From Xenorhabdus innexi (GTDB taxonomy: Bacteria > Pseudomonadota > Gammaproteobacteria > Enterobacterales > Enterobacteriaceae), in contig NZ_NIBU01000020.1 in assembly GCF_002632485.1 (NCBI RefSeq), forward strand, positions 1 through 63,107: 63,107 nt of DNA, read 5' to 3'. The first letter of the stretch is position 1. Each line of letters begins with the position of its first letter. Under the pieces are notes generated by a model. That model made no database searches, was not told the origin of the DNA, and worked only from the letters and a program-made list of their open reading frames with translations. Both the position numbers and the translations under genes were made by a program. Positions 9,400-18,514 of this stretch are shown here, piece by piece.

Positions 9400-10095
9400 A
9401 TGAGTTCACTCTATAAAAATAATGAACCCTACTTGAAAGGGTTGATCGCTATGATGGAGCATCTGAGCGATCCCTGGGGCATTAAGGATTTAGAGTCCCG
9501 TCATATTTATATGAATAAAGCGGCTTACCTATACACCAATACCCCTATAAATTTTGACGTAGAGGGTAAACTTGATTGTGAATTTCCGGCTCACTGGTCC
9601 GAAGATCAATTTACACAGGATTTAAAAGAACATGACCGGAGAACCGAAGAATCAAAAGACAGGGTTTCCATCATAGAAACCCATTATTGGTATGGAAAAG
9701 ATATCCTCGCCCCTTTTATCAGCGAAAAATTCCCTGTATACAACGATGAAAAAGAGTGCATTGGTATTGTCTGGAATGCCAAACCACTAAGCAGCCTTTC
9801 CCCTCTAAAGTATATTAATCAACATAAACCCAGCGTGTTAACAACAGAAGCTGAAACAGATCTGTTTACGAAAGGGGAACTGGATATCATTTTTTTGATG
9901 CTGCAAAGGCGTTCAAATAAGGAAATAGCCCAAGTTTACAATGTCAGCCCTAAAACAATAGAAAACCGAATATATAACATCTACCAGAAAGCCAATGTTC
10001 ACTCTCTTCAGCAATTTGAGGAATTTTGCAGACATTTACAATTAGATAGCTATATTCCTGAACGTCTAATTGAGAAAGGCGTTCTATTTATTTAA
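9400..10095 (+). CDS. PAS-like/LuxR-type regulator (LuxR solo)
   Basis: 231 residues. The N-terminal ~130 residues resemble the PAS-type sensor found in many Photorhabdus LuxR solos (LIAMMEHLSDPWGIKDLESR..., YMNKAAYLY). A LuxR/FixJ helix-turn-helix lies at ~155-212 (FTKGELDIIFLMLQRRSNKE, then VSPKTIENRIYNIYQKAN). No AHL-binding autoinducer domain and no nearby luxI are seen, so it is a solo regulator, likely sensing a small molecule from host or self. It is a single-gene unit, followed by a hairpin at 10120. Confidence 0.85.
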   Translation: MSSLYKNNEPYLKGLIAMMEHLSDPWGIKDLESRHIYMNKAAYLYTNTPINFDVEGKLDCEFPAHWSEDQFTQDLKEHDRRTEESKDRVSIIETHYWYGKDILAPFISEKFPVYNDEKECIGIVWNAKPLSSLSPLKYINQHKPSVLTTEAETDLFTKGELDIIFLMLQRRSNKEIAQVYNVSPKTIENRIYNIYQKANVHSLQQFEEFCRHLQLDSYIPERLIEKGVLFI

Positions 10096-10119
10096 AAAAT
10101 CAGGGAATAATGGATGAGC

Positions 10120-10142
10120 TTGCTCCCCCACTCAGGGAGCAA
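10120..10142. terminator. Stem-loop after the luxR-type gene
   Basis: Perfect 8 bp stem TTGCTCCC / GGGAGCAA, loop of 7, in the gap between the converging luxR-type gene and iolB. The following tract is only moderately T-rich (TTTACTCTTC). Confidence 0.55.
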
Positions 10143-10219
10143 TTTACTCTTCGGATTTAAATTTGCTCTTTTACTACTGAGATTCATCTTGAAACTTATT
10201 GATTAACAATAAAAAAGAC

Positions 10220-11050
10220 TTAACTCTTGCTGTGTTTTTCAGCATAAATTCCACTATTAACCCATTGATGATCTGCTTCCCATGTAAACAGCCACTTTCG
10301 GGTAGGCCCGGCCATTACGTTCAGATAATAGCTGTCATATCCGGCTATTGTTGCTACTGGGTGATATCCCTTCGGTACCATCACAACATCTTTGTTATAC
10401 ACCGCCATTGTTTCATCTAATAAGCGATCATCAGTGTAGACACGCTGCAAACAGAAACCCTGCGGTGGATTCAGGCGATGATAGTAAGTCTCTTCTAAAT
10501 AAGTCTCCTGCGGCTCATTATCGGTGTCATGTTTATGGCTGGGATAAGAGCTGGTACAACCTTCATCAGTATAAACCTCCACTACCAATAAACTATCCGC
10601 TGGCTGGTTATCAGGAAGAATGTTATGAACATAACGACGGTTATTTCCATTTCCCCTTTGTTCAGCTTCAATATCCTGCGGTGTAATTAATCGGGTAGGA
10701 TAATTCCCTTTCCCTTCTGCCTGACAAACCGCCAGTTCAAGGTGAGTTTGCGCAGTAACTTCTGTCACCTCATGTGGGGCGATGTAAACAGCATAAGGTT
10801 TTTTACGCTCAAATGGACTCATACGATCACCGATCTGTTCAAATCTCTGCTGAGCCGTACTCACTGTTGCTTTTCCTGCCACCAGCACCAGACAGGTTTC
10901 ATTTTCCGAAGCCGGTAATCTTATTGACTCTCCGGCATTCAACTCATAAACATCAAAGTGAACATACCTCCAGTTTGCACTTTCTGGCGAGATATGTTGT
11001 GTCCGCTTGTTTTGATCAGGTTTATGGTATTTTGACAGCAGCTTAGACAT
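10220..11050 (-). CDS. iolB: 5-deoxy-glucuronate isomerase IolB
   Basis: 276 residues, the usual IolB length. It converts 5-deoxy-D-glucuronate to 2-deoxy-5-keto-D-gluconate in cytosolic myo-inositol catabolism. The bicupin fold and metal-site motif are visible (SYPSHKHD and ETYLEETYYHRL, with conserved His and Glu residues), as is YYLNVMAG near the end. I chose the ATG at 11050 because GAGGTAG lies 7 bp upstream; a TTG at 11083 would add 11 unlikely residues. It is the last gene of the iolG-symporter-idh-iolC-iolE-iolB run. No iolA lies next to it. Confidence 0.95.
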   Translation of the reverse strand: MSKLLSKYHKPDQNKRTQHISPESANWRYVHFDVYELNAGESIRLPASENETCLVLVAGKATVSTAQQRFEQIGDRMSPFERKKPYAVYIAPHEVTEVTAQTHLELAVCQAEGKGNYPTRLITPQDIEAEQRGNGNNRRYVHNILPDNQPADSLLVVEVYTDEGCTSSYPSHKHDTDNEPQETYLEETYYHRLNPPQGFCLQRVYTDDRLLDETMAVYNKDVVMVPKGYHPVATIAGYDSYYLNVMAGPTRKWLFTWEADHQWVNSGIYAEKHSKS

Positions 11051-11086
11051 ACAATCTACCTCAAGGTCAATTGTTAGCTCCAATGC

Positions 11087-11977
11087 TCATATCAGCCCTG
11101 CATTTTTAGCAAGCCGATGTAAATTTTTATACCCCAGTGTGGCGTAAGTCATTGGATGAGCCACAGCAGGATCCTGCTCTGCTTCAACAACCAGCCATCC
11201 GTGATAATCGTTATTTATCAGTATATTGAAAATAGCCGGATAATTTACACAACCATCGCCCGGCACAGTAAAAACGCCACTCAGCACAGCATCAAGAAAA
11301 CTGGTTTTGCGGTTTTTGACATCTTTCAGTACATCCGGGCGTATATCTTTGCAATGCACATGATTGATTCGTTTACCCCAGCGCTTTGCCACAGCCAGCG
11401 GATCATCTCCGGCAAAAGTTAAATGCCCTGTATCCAGTAATAGCCCAACGTCTGCATCAGTGTGTTCCATCAGATTATTAATGTCTTCAGCACTCTCAAT
11501 TACCGTCCCCATATGATGGTGGTAAGCAATCTGAACCCCATGAGACTGAGTATAATGGGCAAATTCTGTTAATTTTTCTCCGTACTCCTTCCAGCGCTCC
11601 GCCGGAAAAAGTGGCCGTAAATGCACGGGCTTACTCTGGTCGCCATGTATGGAGTCGGTCACTTCGGCAAAGACCATTACCGTTGCCCCCAGTTCACGTA
11701 ACAGTGTTAAGTGTGGTTGAACTGCTGCGATTTCCTCTTCGACACTGCGCGTCAACAACCGCCCTGAGTACCAGCCAGAGACCAATTTCAGGTAATGGGA
11801 AGCCAGTATCGGCCCCAATATATGCGACTGACGGGGAAACTTATTACCCAACTCAAAACCCGCAAACCCTGCCTGACGCCCTTCTGATAAACAGGTTTCC
11901 AAGGATGTTTCTGCGCCCAGAGAAGGCAAATCATCATTAGTCCATGTCAGAGGATTAATGCCAAGTTGAACAGTCAT
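11087..11977 (-). CDS. iolE: Inosose dehydratase IolE
   Basis: 296 residues. It dehydrates scyllo-inosose (2-keto-myo-inositol) to the diketone that IolD hydrolyses. It is an AP-endonuclease-type TIM barrel with metal ligands in AYHHHMGT, LLLDTGH and NHVHCKDIR and near VVEAEQDPA. The start ATG at 11977 overlaps the iolC stop (ATGA), indicating translational coupling. Confidence 0.95.
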   Translation of the reverse strand: MTVQLGINPLTWTNDDLPSLGAETSLETCLSEGRQAGFAGFELGNKFPRQSHILGPILASHYLKLVSGWYSGRLLTRSVEEEIAAVQPHLTLLRELGATVMVFAEVTDSIHGDQSKPVHLRPLFPAERWKEYGEKLTEFAHYTQSHGVQIAYHHHMGTVIESAEDINNLMEHTDADVGLLLDTGHLTFAGDDPLAVAKRWGKRINHVHCKDIRPDVLKDVKNRKTSFLDAVLSGVFTVPGDGCVNYPAIFNILINNDYHGWLVVEAEQDPAVAHPMTYATLGYKNLHRLAKNAGLI

Positions 11978-13947
11978 GATGGTTCTCCTGTACATTGAGG
12001 ATTCAGTGCTTCTTCTGCTTTCTTTTCATCACGCTGGCGCCAGCCATTAATCAGGTTGTGGTAGCTTGTTTTTACTTGCAGGACAAGCGTCTGATCATCA
12101 ATTTCCCCAGCCAGCCATTTTTGTGATGCTTTACCGAATAATGTGCGGCCAACGGCAAAACCTTTGACGATTGATTTACCTGCTGCTGCATTAAAACCTG
12201 CTTTCAGTGTCTCTTCTGGTGCATCCAGCCCCAAAATCACCACTCCGCGACAATCAGGATCACGCTGCATAATTAATTCTTCAATTTGATCCCACGTTGT
12301 GGCTTGCATGGGAGGTAATTTCCACCAGTCCGGTTTAATACCAAGATTGTAGAAACGCTTAAGTGTACGTAGGTAAAGTTCATCGGAATGAGCCATTCCA
12401 GATGGTAAGATCACTTCCAGTAGTAGTTCATGACCTGACTGGCAACAAGCTGCATAAACTTCCGTCACTGTTCTTTCCTGTTCCAGACGCAGAGCACAAT
12501 TATCTTCAGGATGAAAAAACACCAGACATTTCACGATATGTTCCAGTGGCCAGCTGATAAGCTGAGAGCCAATATTTCCATGCTCCAGACATAGTGGACG
12601 GGAACCGGGTAACTCAATCGGACGCCCTATCCATAGCCCTTGTCCGGTTGCAGCATCCAGCACATCCTGCCCGAACGTACTGTCACATAATATGCCGGAG
12701 TGGCCTTGCAGATGTGTTTCGGCACCTACTTCCTGACTGGCCTGAAATAACAGTTTTTTTAGGTGAGGAATGAGTTCAAGGCTGGCATTAACTCTACGTG
12801 CCATTTCAACAAACTGGCTCCGATGGTCGAATGCCATAATACACAGTTCTTGCCACTGTTTATGGCGACTGCTAACGCGATGCAGATGATTCAGGTGGAT
12901 ATCTAAATCAGGACGATACTCAGTGGTTGAGCGTGCGATTTGCTCCGCTCGCCGAAGATAATTATCCAGTTCTATTTTATCCGGCATGGCGGGTGCACAG
13001 CCATGTCGAGAAACAACTAAAGCACCACAGGCATTAGCATAAACACAACTCTGTTCCCAACTTTCGTTATTCAGATATCCTCGTAATAAACCAGACATGA
13101 ATGCATCACCCGCTCCCAAAACATTCAGTATTTCGACCTTCACTCCTTGAATAGTGAGCCCTTCATCAAGAATATCAGGGATATCTCCGGTAAATACCGA
13201 GCACCCCAGTGCTCCACGTTTACAGACCAGAGTGGCAGAACTCAGTTTCCTTACACCACGCAAAGCATCCAGAGTATTTTTAACGCCTCCGGCGATATGA
13301 AACTCTTCTTCCGTACCAACTATCAGATCAAATTGCGAAAGTACTTCCTGTAATTGTGCGGTGACTTGCTCTGAGGCGATATACCGGGTTTCCCCATCTC
13401 CCAATGAAGTCAGCCCCCATAAAACAGGACGGTAATCAATATCAATAACTGTTTTCACACCATTGCGGCGGGCATATTTTAATGCAGTCAACACGGCATC
13501 TCTGGTTTTCGGATGAGAAAGATGCGTTCCGGTAATCGCCAGACAGCGGGCAGAGGCAATATATTCCTCACTGAAGTCATCCCGGGTAATCGCCATATCC
13601 GCACAATTATCACGGTAGAAAATCAGCGGGAAAGTTTCTTTATCTTTTATTCCGAGTAACACTAAAGCAGTAAGACGCTCTCTATCTGTAATTAAGTGGC
13701 TGGTATCACACCCCACTCTCTCCAGCTCTTCACGTAGAAATCGCCCCATATGCTCATCACCCACTCTGGCCAACATGGATGACTTTAGCCCCTGACGAGC
13801 TGTACCGTAAGCGACGTTGCCTGAAGAGCCACCCAGATATTTAGAGAAACTGACCATGTCCTCCAAACGTGCTCCTATCTGCTGACCATATAAATCAACC
13901 GCAATACGTCCCATACAGATAACATCAAATTTTTTATGTTGCTCCAT
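11974..13947 (-). CDS. iolC: Bifunctional 5-dehydro-2-deoxygluconokinase / DUF2090 aldolase (IolC fused to IolJ-like domain)
   Basis: 657 residues in two parts. Residues ~8-325 are a PfkB sugar kinase (GGSSGNVAYGTARQG near the N-terminus; ATP-site signature NVLGAGDAFMSGLLRGYL), phosphorylating 2-deoxy-5-keto-gluconate. Residues ~350-640 are a DUF2090 domain (MAFDHRSQF, GRPIELPGSRP, KPDWWKLPP, GRTLFGKAS), thought to be the 6-phosphate aldolase giving DHAP and malonate semialdehyde. The fusion is the known enteric form and replaces a separate iolJ. The ATG at 13947 has the strong ribosome site AGAGGTGGAG. Confidence 0.93.
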   Translation of the reverse strand: MEQHKKFDVICMGRIAVDLYGQQIGARLEDMVSFSKYLGGSSGNVAYGTARQGLKSSMLARVGDEHMGRFLREELERVGCDTSHLITDRERLTALVLLGIKDKETFPLIFYRDNCADMAITRDDFSEEYIASARCLAITGTHLSHPKTRDAVLTALKYARRNGVKTVIDIDYRPVLWGLTSLGDGETRYIASEQVTAQLQEVLSQFDLIVGTEEEFHIAGGVKNTLDALRGVRKLSSATLVCKRGALGCSVFTGDIPDILDEGLTIQGVKVEILNVLGAGDAFMSGLLRGYLNNESWEQSCVYANACGALVVSRHGCAPAMPDKIELDNYLRRAEQIARSTTEYRPDLDIHLNHLHRVSSRHKQWQELCIMAFDHRSQFVEMARRVNASLELIPHLKKLLFQASQEVGAETHLQGHSGILCDSTFGQDVLDAATGQGLWIGRPIELPGSRPLCLEHGNIGSQLISWPLEHIVKCLVFFHPEDNCALRLEQERTVTEVYAACCQSGHELLLEVILPSGMAHSDELYLRTLKRFYNLGIKPDWWKLPPMQATTWDQIEELIMQRDPDCRGVVILGLDAPEETLKAGFNAAAGKSIVKGFAVGRTLFGKASQKWLAGEIDDQTLVLQVKTSYHNLINGWRQRDEKKAEEALNPQCTGEPS

Positions 13948-14020
13948 CGCTCCACCTCTTACCCAATGTGCGTTTTGCTAACTTGTGTTGCTAAACTATG
14001 TATGTCACTAACTGCGAGAT

Positions 14021-15154
14021 TTAATTAATTTCAGTTACATTAACCCAGCGTTTTTGCTCATAAGAGCATACAATCGCATCCAGAATGCGAGAGACTTTCC
14101 AACCCTCAGTAAAATCAGGCCAGATATCCCTGCCTAACGCGATACCATCAACTAAGTCCCTGACTTCCAATGTTTTCTGATCATTGAAGCCAATACCATG
14201 CCCTGCACCATTACAGAATGCGGCATAATCCGGATGCTCCGGCCCGATTAAAATAGTTTTAAAACCCTGACGATTTGGCGGTTCATCGTGCCGGTACAAT
14301 TTCAGTTCTGCCATTCGTTCCTGAGTGAAACTCAGTGTGCCTTTAGTGCCTGTCACGATATAACTCAGCCCCATCTTGCGGCCACAGGCAATACGGGAAG
14401 TTTCAATCACGCCCATTGCTCCGCTATCAAAACGTACCATTGCATGAGCCTGATCCTCATTTTCAACAGGGATGAGTACCGAAGAACCTGGCATTTCAGG
14501 ACGTGCTTTCACGACTGTTTTCATATCACCGCAAACAGTCGTGATGTTCCCCACCAGATAGTGCGCCATATTGATAATGTGTGCAGCAAGATCGCCCAAT
14601 GCCCCCAAGCCTGCTTTATCCTTAAAGCAATGCCAATGAATCGGACTCAGAGGATCAGCCATATAATCTTCATTATGTGTGCCATAGAAATGCACTATTT
14701 CACCGATCTCACCATTCGAGATAATTTCTTTGGCTAACTGCGCGGTCGGGTTTTTCATATAATTAAACCCCACCACCGTTCTCACACCAGCAGTAGCAGC
14801 GGCTGCCACCATCTGTTTTGCATCATGGGCATTCAAAGCCAGCGGTTTTTCACAATAGACATGTTTGCCGTGCTTAATGGCTTCTAACGCCATTTCTTTA
14901 TGCAGAAAATTGGGCGTACATATATCAACCACATCGATATCTGGATCAGAAACCAGTTCTCTCCAGTTGCCTGTGGAACGCCGGAAACCGAGTTCTTTTG
15001 CATGAGCCTGAGCCAGTTCCGGTGTGATCCCGGCGATCATTTCACGTATTAATTTTCCTTTTAATGCAAAAACCGAGGATGCCTGAGCATAAGCGATAGC
15101 ATGGGTACGCCCGATATAACCAGCACCAATCAAACCGATCCGAATCTCTTTCAT
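14021..15154 (-). CDS. Gfo/Idh/MocA-family dehydrogenase of the inositol locus
   Basis: 377 residues. It has an N-terminal Rossmann fold (IGLIGAGYIGRTHA) and the family motif CEKPLALN (~residues 99-106); the catalytic HIINMAHYL region is near 190. It is probably a second inositol or scyllo-inositol dehydrogenase, or an inositol-derivative oxidoreductase, widening the substrates fed into IolE. It is longer than IolG (328 aa) downstream of the promoter and only distantly similar to it, so it is not a recent duplicate. It lies between the symporter and iolC in the same operon. Confidence 0.85.
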   Translation of the reverse strand: MKEIRIGLIGAGYIGRTHAIAYAQASSVFALKGKLIREMIAGITPELAQAHAKELGFRRSTGNWRELVSDPDIDVVDICTPNFLHKEMALEAIKHGKHVYCEKPLALNAHDAKQMVAAAATAGVRTVVGFNYMKNPTAQLAKEIISNGEIGEIVHFYGTHNEDYMADPLSPIHWHCFKDKAGLGALGDLAAHIINMAHYLVGNITTVCGDMKTVVKARPEMPGSSVLIPVENEDQAHAMVRFDSGAMGVIETSRIACGRKMGLSYIVTGTKGTLSFTQERMAELKLYRHDEPPNRQGFKTILIGPEHPDYAAFCNGAGHGIGFNDQKTLEVRDLVDGIALGRDIWPDFTEGWKVSRILDAIVCSYEQKRWVNVTEIN

Positions 15155-15182
15155 ATTCTTTAGGTTCCATTACTCAGGTTTA

Positions 15183-16871
15183 TTAGGCATTTTCACGATG
15201 AATGGGACGCTTAAACAACACCTTACTGATTTGATAAGCGACATATCCCAGAATTCCGGCGGCAAACAGATAGTAAAGTATCATCACATAATTCGGCACA
15301 TTTTGAGCCAGAAAGACATACATTGAGACTGCGGTCAGTGTAATTAACCAGCCCATTGGCTTCACCATTGACCACGGGGTAATATCCACCTGTTTTGTAT
15401 ACACTTCCTCATAGCTTTCAGCAGGGAAAAAATAACCAATTGTCAGCATGAAAATGACATTCAGCACAAATAAGATGCCTACCAAATGGAAAAAATGGAT
15501 ATCAATATGCAGGATAAAATTACAGACAATATAAGCTGACATACCAAATAATAGCCCCAATTTGGCAGCAATCGGAGGAACACGTTTTGTCATCAACCCT
15601 ACCAGTACAACACTGAGAATAGGAGCGTTGAAAATCCCCTGTAGTTGCTGAATCAGGTAAAACAAACCATCGGGAGCATTAGCAACAAGCGGAGCAATGA
15701 GCATGGTTACCAATGCCAGAGCAATACCCAGATATTTGCCTACCGCTACACTTCGTGCTTCACTGGCGTTTGGATTAATTCTCTGTTTATAGATATTGAC
15801 AGTAAATAAAGTAACGGAAGAGTTCAGCCCTCCACTGAATGTAGAGAATACAGCGCCAACCACGACCGCAGCAAAAAAGCCAACCAGAATTTTAGGTAAA
15901 ACTAATTGGACTAATGCAGGGTAGGCGTTATCCGGGTTATCTATCTGCCCACTGAAAATATGAAACGCAATAACACCCGGTAAAATAATGATGGAAGGAA
16001 TAAGCAGTTTTAATACAGCGCACAACATCACTCCTTTTTGCCCTTCCGCCAGATTCTTTGCACCCAGAGATTTTTGTACAATGGATTGATTGGTACACCA
16101 AAAAAACATGTTAGAAATGATTAACCCTGTAAACAAGGTTGAAAATGGAACGAGTGAATCTTCACTGCCAATAGAGTTAAATTTATCAGGATGAGCCTGA
16201 TAAATTTCAGTCAGACCTTGCCAAGCATTGCCATTACCTACATACAGTAATGCAAAAATCGTAACAATGCCTCCACCGACAATTAACCCGATGCCATTAA
16301 TGGTGTCAGCGACAGCAATAGCTTTAATCCCACCAAAAATAGCATAAATCGCGCCCAACCCACCGACGCCCCAAACTATAATCCATAAAGCTGTCGTTTT
16401 ATCGACATTAACTACCTGAGAAAATTGAAATAAACTTTCTAGTGCGATAGCACCGGTATATAACACGATAGGCAATAACGAAATAACATACATTGCCAGA
16501 AATAAAACTGAAGTAATCAACAGAGTATTTTTATCAAACCGCCGTTCTAAATATTCCGGAATTGTTGATATCCCCAGTTTTAAATATTTGGGCAGAAAGT
16601 AAATGGCAAACAGCACAATCGTTAAGGCGGCTATAACTTCCCATGCCATAACAATAAACCCCGTTCTGAAGGCCAGACCATTTAAACCAACCAGATGTTC
16701 TGTAGACAAATTCATTAATAGCATGGAGCTGCCGATATAAACTCCGGTCAGAGAACGACCACCCAGAAAATAGCCTTCTGTAGATTCAGTTAGATGTTTA
16801 TTCCTTGTTTTATAATAAGCAATCCCGGCCACCAGCAGGGTAAAACCAATAAAAGAAAGAAAAGCTGACAT
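15183..16871 (-). CDS. Sodium:solute symporter (SSS family), likely inositol uptake
   Basis: 562 residues with about 14 membrane helices and SSS/SLC5 signatures: GGRSLTGVYIGSSMLLMNLS, GGIKAIAVADTINGIGLIVG, and FSTFSGGLNSSVTLFTVNIY. This is the SGLT-type Na+-coupled carrier. Placement between two inositol dehydrogenases makes myo-inositol the likely substrate; this is inferred from context. It is separated by 28 bp from each neighbouring gene. Confidence 0.9.
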   Translation of the reverse strand: MSAFLSFIGFTLLVAGIAYYKTRNKHLTESTEGYFLGGRSLTGVYIGSSMLLMNLSTEHLVGLNGLAFRTGFIVMAWEVIAALTIVLFAIYFLPKYLKLGISTIPEYLERRFDKNTLLITSVLFLAMYVISLLPIVLYTGAIALESLFQFSQVVNVDKTTALWIIVWGVGGLGAIYAIFGGIKAIAVADTINGIGLIVGGGIVTIFALLYVGNGNAWQGLTEIYQAHPDKFNSIGSEDSLVPFSTLFTGLIISNMFFWCTNQSIVQKSLGAKNLAEGQKGVMLCAVLKLLIPSIIILPGVIAFHIFSGQIDNPDNAYPALVQLVLPKILVGFFAAVVVGAVFSTFSGGLNSSVTLFTVNIYKQRINPNASEARSVAVGKYLGIALALVTMLIAPLVANAPDGLFYLIQQLQGIFNAPILSVVLVGLMTKRVPPIAAKLGLLFGMSAYIVCNFILHIDIHFFHLVGILFVLNVIFMLTIGYFFPAESYEEVYTKQVDITPWSMVKPMGWLITLTAVSMYVFLAQNVPNYVMILYYLFAAGILGYVAYQISKVLFKRPIHRENA

Positions 16872-16898
16872 ATAATGCTCCCCTTGGTTTGCTATTAT

Positions 16899-17885
16899 TT
16901 ATAATTTAATTTCTTTACCGGATAACAGGGATTCAAGCGCTTTATCAGCTAGATACAATGCCTGTTCACCATCAGAACCGGTTGTTTCCGGAGTGGCTCT
17001 TCCTGCCATGACATCGACAAAATGTGACCATTCTGCGATATATGCCTCACGATAACGTTGCAGAAAAAAATGTTCGGGCTTAGCGGAAAGACAGCCGTTG
17101 TCTCCCCATAATTCCACGCTATTTTCTTTAATATTACCGGCTGTCAGTAAACCTTTTTCACCATGCAGTTCAAGACGTTGATCATAGCCATACCCCGAAC
17201 GACGACTGTTAACGATGCTAACCATAGCGCCTGAAGGAAATTTCATAATAATAAATGCGGTATCAATATCACCCGCTGCACCGATGGCTGCATCAACCAG
17301 ATTGCTGCCTTGTGCATAAATAGCACACGGCTCTTCACCAATAATAAAACGGGCCATGTCAAAATCATGAATAGTCATATCCCTAAACATCCCCCCAGAA
17401 ACCCGGATATATTCAGCGGGTGGCGGAGCAGGATCACGGGATGTGATAATAAGAGATTCAGCCTTACCTATTTTCCCTGCATGAAATAGATTTTTCAGCC
17501 GACGGAACTGAGGGTCGTAGCGACGATTAAAGCCGACAAATAAAGGAACCTGAAATTCTTTTACTACAGCAAGGCACTGCTGTACTCGCTCCAGATCAAG
17601 ATGAACCGGTTTTTCACAGAAAATCATTTTATTGTTACGGGCTGCCAGCTCGATTAAATCAGCATGCGTATCTGTTGCTGAAGCAATAAGGACACCATGC
17701 ACATCTGGATCAGACATTGCTTCTTCAGTGGTTTGTATTTTGGCCTGATATTTCTGTGCCAATATTTCAGCATTTACCTGATAAGGATCAACGACAGAGT
17801 AGAGGCAGGTTTCTTTATGGCTGGCTATGCTGACTGCATGAACCAGACCAATCCTGCCAGCACCAAATAATGCAATGTTAAACAT
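16899..17885 (-). CDS. iolG: Inositol 2-dehydrogenase IolG
   Basis: 328 residues, normal for IolG. It oxidises myo-inositol with NAD to scyllo-inosose. Rossmann motif FGAGRIGLVHA at the N-terminus; Lys of CEKPVHLD (~residues 95-102), GGMFRDMTIHDFDMARF with the catalytic Asp/His pair, and NSRRSGYGYDQR follow. It is the first gene of the leftward iol operon, preceded by an A/T-rich promoter with a candidate IolR site at 17998-18014. Confidence 0.93.
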   Translation of the reverse strand: MFNIALFGAGRIGLVHAVSIASHKETCLYSVVDPYQVNAEILAQKYQAKIQTTEEAMSDPDVHGVLIASATDTHADLIELAARNNKMIFCEKPVHLDLERVQQCLAVVKEFQVPLFVGFNRRYDPQFRRLKNLFHAGKIGKAESLIITSRDPAPPPAEYIRVSGGMFRDMTIHDFDMARFIIGEEPCAIYAQGSNLVDAAIGAAGDIDTAFIIMKFPSGAMVSIVNSRRSGYGYDQRLELHGEKGLLTAGNIKENSVELWGDNGCLSAKPEHFFLQRYREAYIAEWSHFVDVMAGRATPETTGSDGEQALYLADKALESLLSGKEIKL

Positions 17886-17997
17886 GAATGCTCCTTGATA
17901 CCTCTGTACCCCGCCGTCTTTCAGATTGCTGCGTTACTGGCTGTCTCCTGAAATTCATCGGGTATATTTGCTTTAGGATTGAATAAAAATATAACAA

Positions 17998-18014
17998 TCA
18001 AAATATTTATTTCA
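17998..18014. promoter_or_regulatory. Candidate IolR operator upstream of iolG
   Basis: TCAAAATATTTATTTCA, an imperfect palindrome that on the other strand reads TGAAATAAATATTTTGA, close to the perfect palindrome in front of iolD (20532-20547). It lies 113-129 bp upstream of the iolG start. That it binds IolR is inferred. Confidence 0.4.
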
Positions 18015-18308
18015 ATTTAACAGGAGTTGGAAATTTTATTTTTTAGAGGCGGTTAGCATTTTGAGATGAAAGTGATGTAATTAGTGTTGTATCTATCACA
18101 AAAAACGAGTTATCAGATCGGAAGGTTTAAATAAAAACACATTAAAATCATATAATAATACAAAAAACAACCCAACTACCGCCACAGTTGAAGTCATTAA
18201 AATCACACTGGAGTAAAGAGGCAACGAAACAGTCTGGAATGAAATAAAAATTCCATACCTTGTATAAAAGCACAATTTCACTGCCGGATAAAAGGCATCA
18301 AATCATAA
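18015..18308. other. AT-rich spacer upstream of iolG
   Basis: No gene supported. A 61-codon minus-strand frame (18096-18281) is hydrophobic but has no ribosome site I trust. The region leads into the ERIC element. Confidence 0.35.
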
Positions 18309-18505
18309 TATACACAATGGATTTCAAGATGCGTCGCGACGGCAAGGGAGTAACAAATTCGTCGAGAACGAATTTATCCAGCCAAAGGCTGGCCTCTGGT
18401 AAGAGGCCGGAGCCTCGGAGTCAATCTCCGGGAGCATAGATAACTATGTGACCGGGGTAAGCGAGCATAGCCAACAAAGAAGCTGCTTGAAAGACGAAAT
18501 GTATA
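18309..18505. repeat. ERIC (IRU) repeat with a 70 bp multi-hairpin insertion
   Basis: Ends in TATAC and GTATA like ERIC. The left arm (TTTCAAGATGC...GGCAAGGGAG) and right arm (CCGGGAGCATAGATAACTATG, GGGGTAAGCGAGCATAGCC, GCTTGAAAGACG) align with the 127 bp enterobacterial ERIC consensus. The element is 197 bp, so about 70 bp extra sits after GGGAG. The insertion and its flanks form a row of short stems: 18355-18375 (8 bp), 18378-18392 (6 bp), 18391-18408 (7 bp), 18416-18430 (5 bp) and 18435-18448 (5 bp). It lies directly downstream of iolD and may shape the 3' end of that mRNA. Confidence 0.85.
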
Positions 18506-18514
18506 GTAGAAAGG

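Noticed and set aside
10180-10200. CATCTTGAAACTTATT resembling an ERIC end
   Set aside because: Only ~16 bp match the ERIC terminus; the adjoining sequence does not follow the element.
18096-18281. 61-codon hydrophobic minus-strand frame upstream of iolG
   Set aside because: Composition follows AT-rich DNA, no ribosome site, no family resemblance.
18353-18450. Row of short hairpins considered as a CRISPR array or integron site
   Set aside because: No repeated direct unit or spacer pattern and no cas or integrase genes; flanks match ERIC instead.
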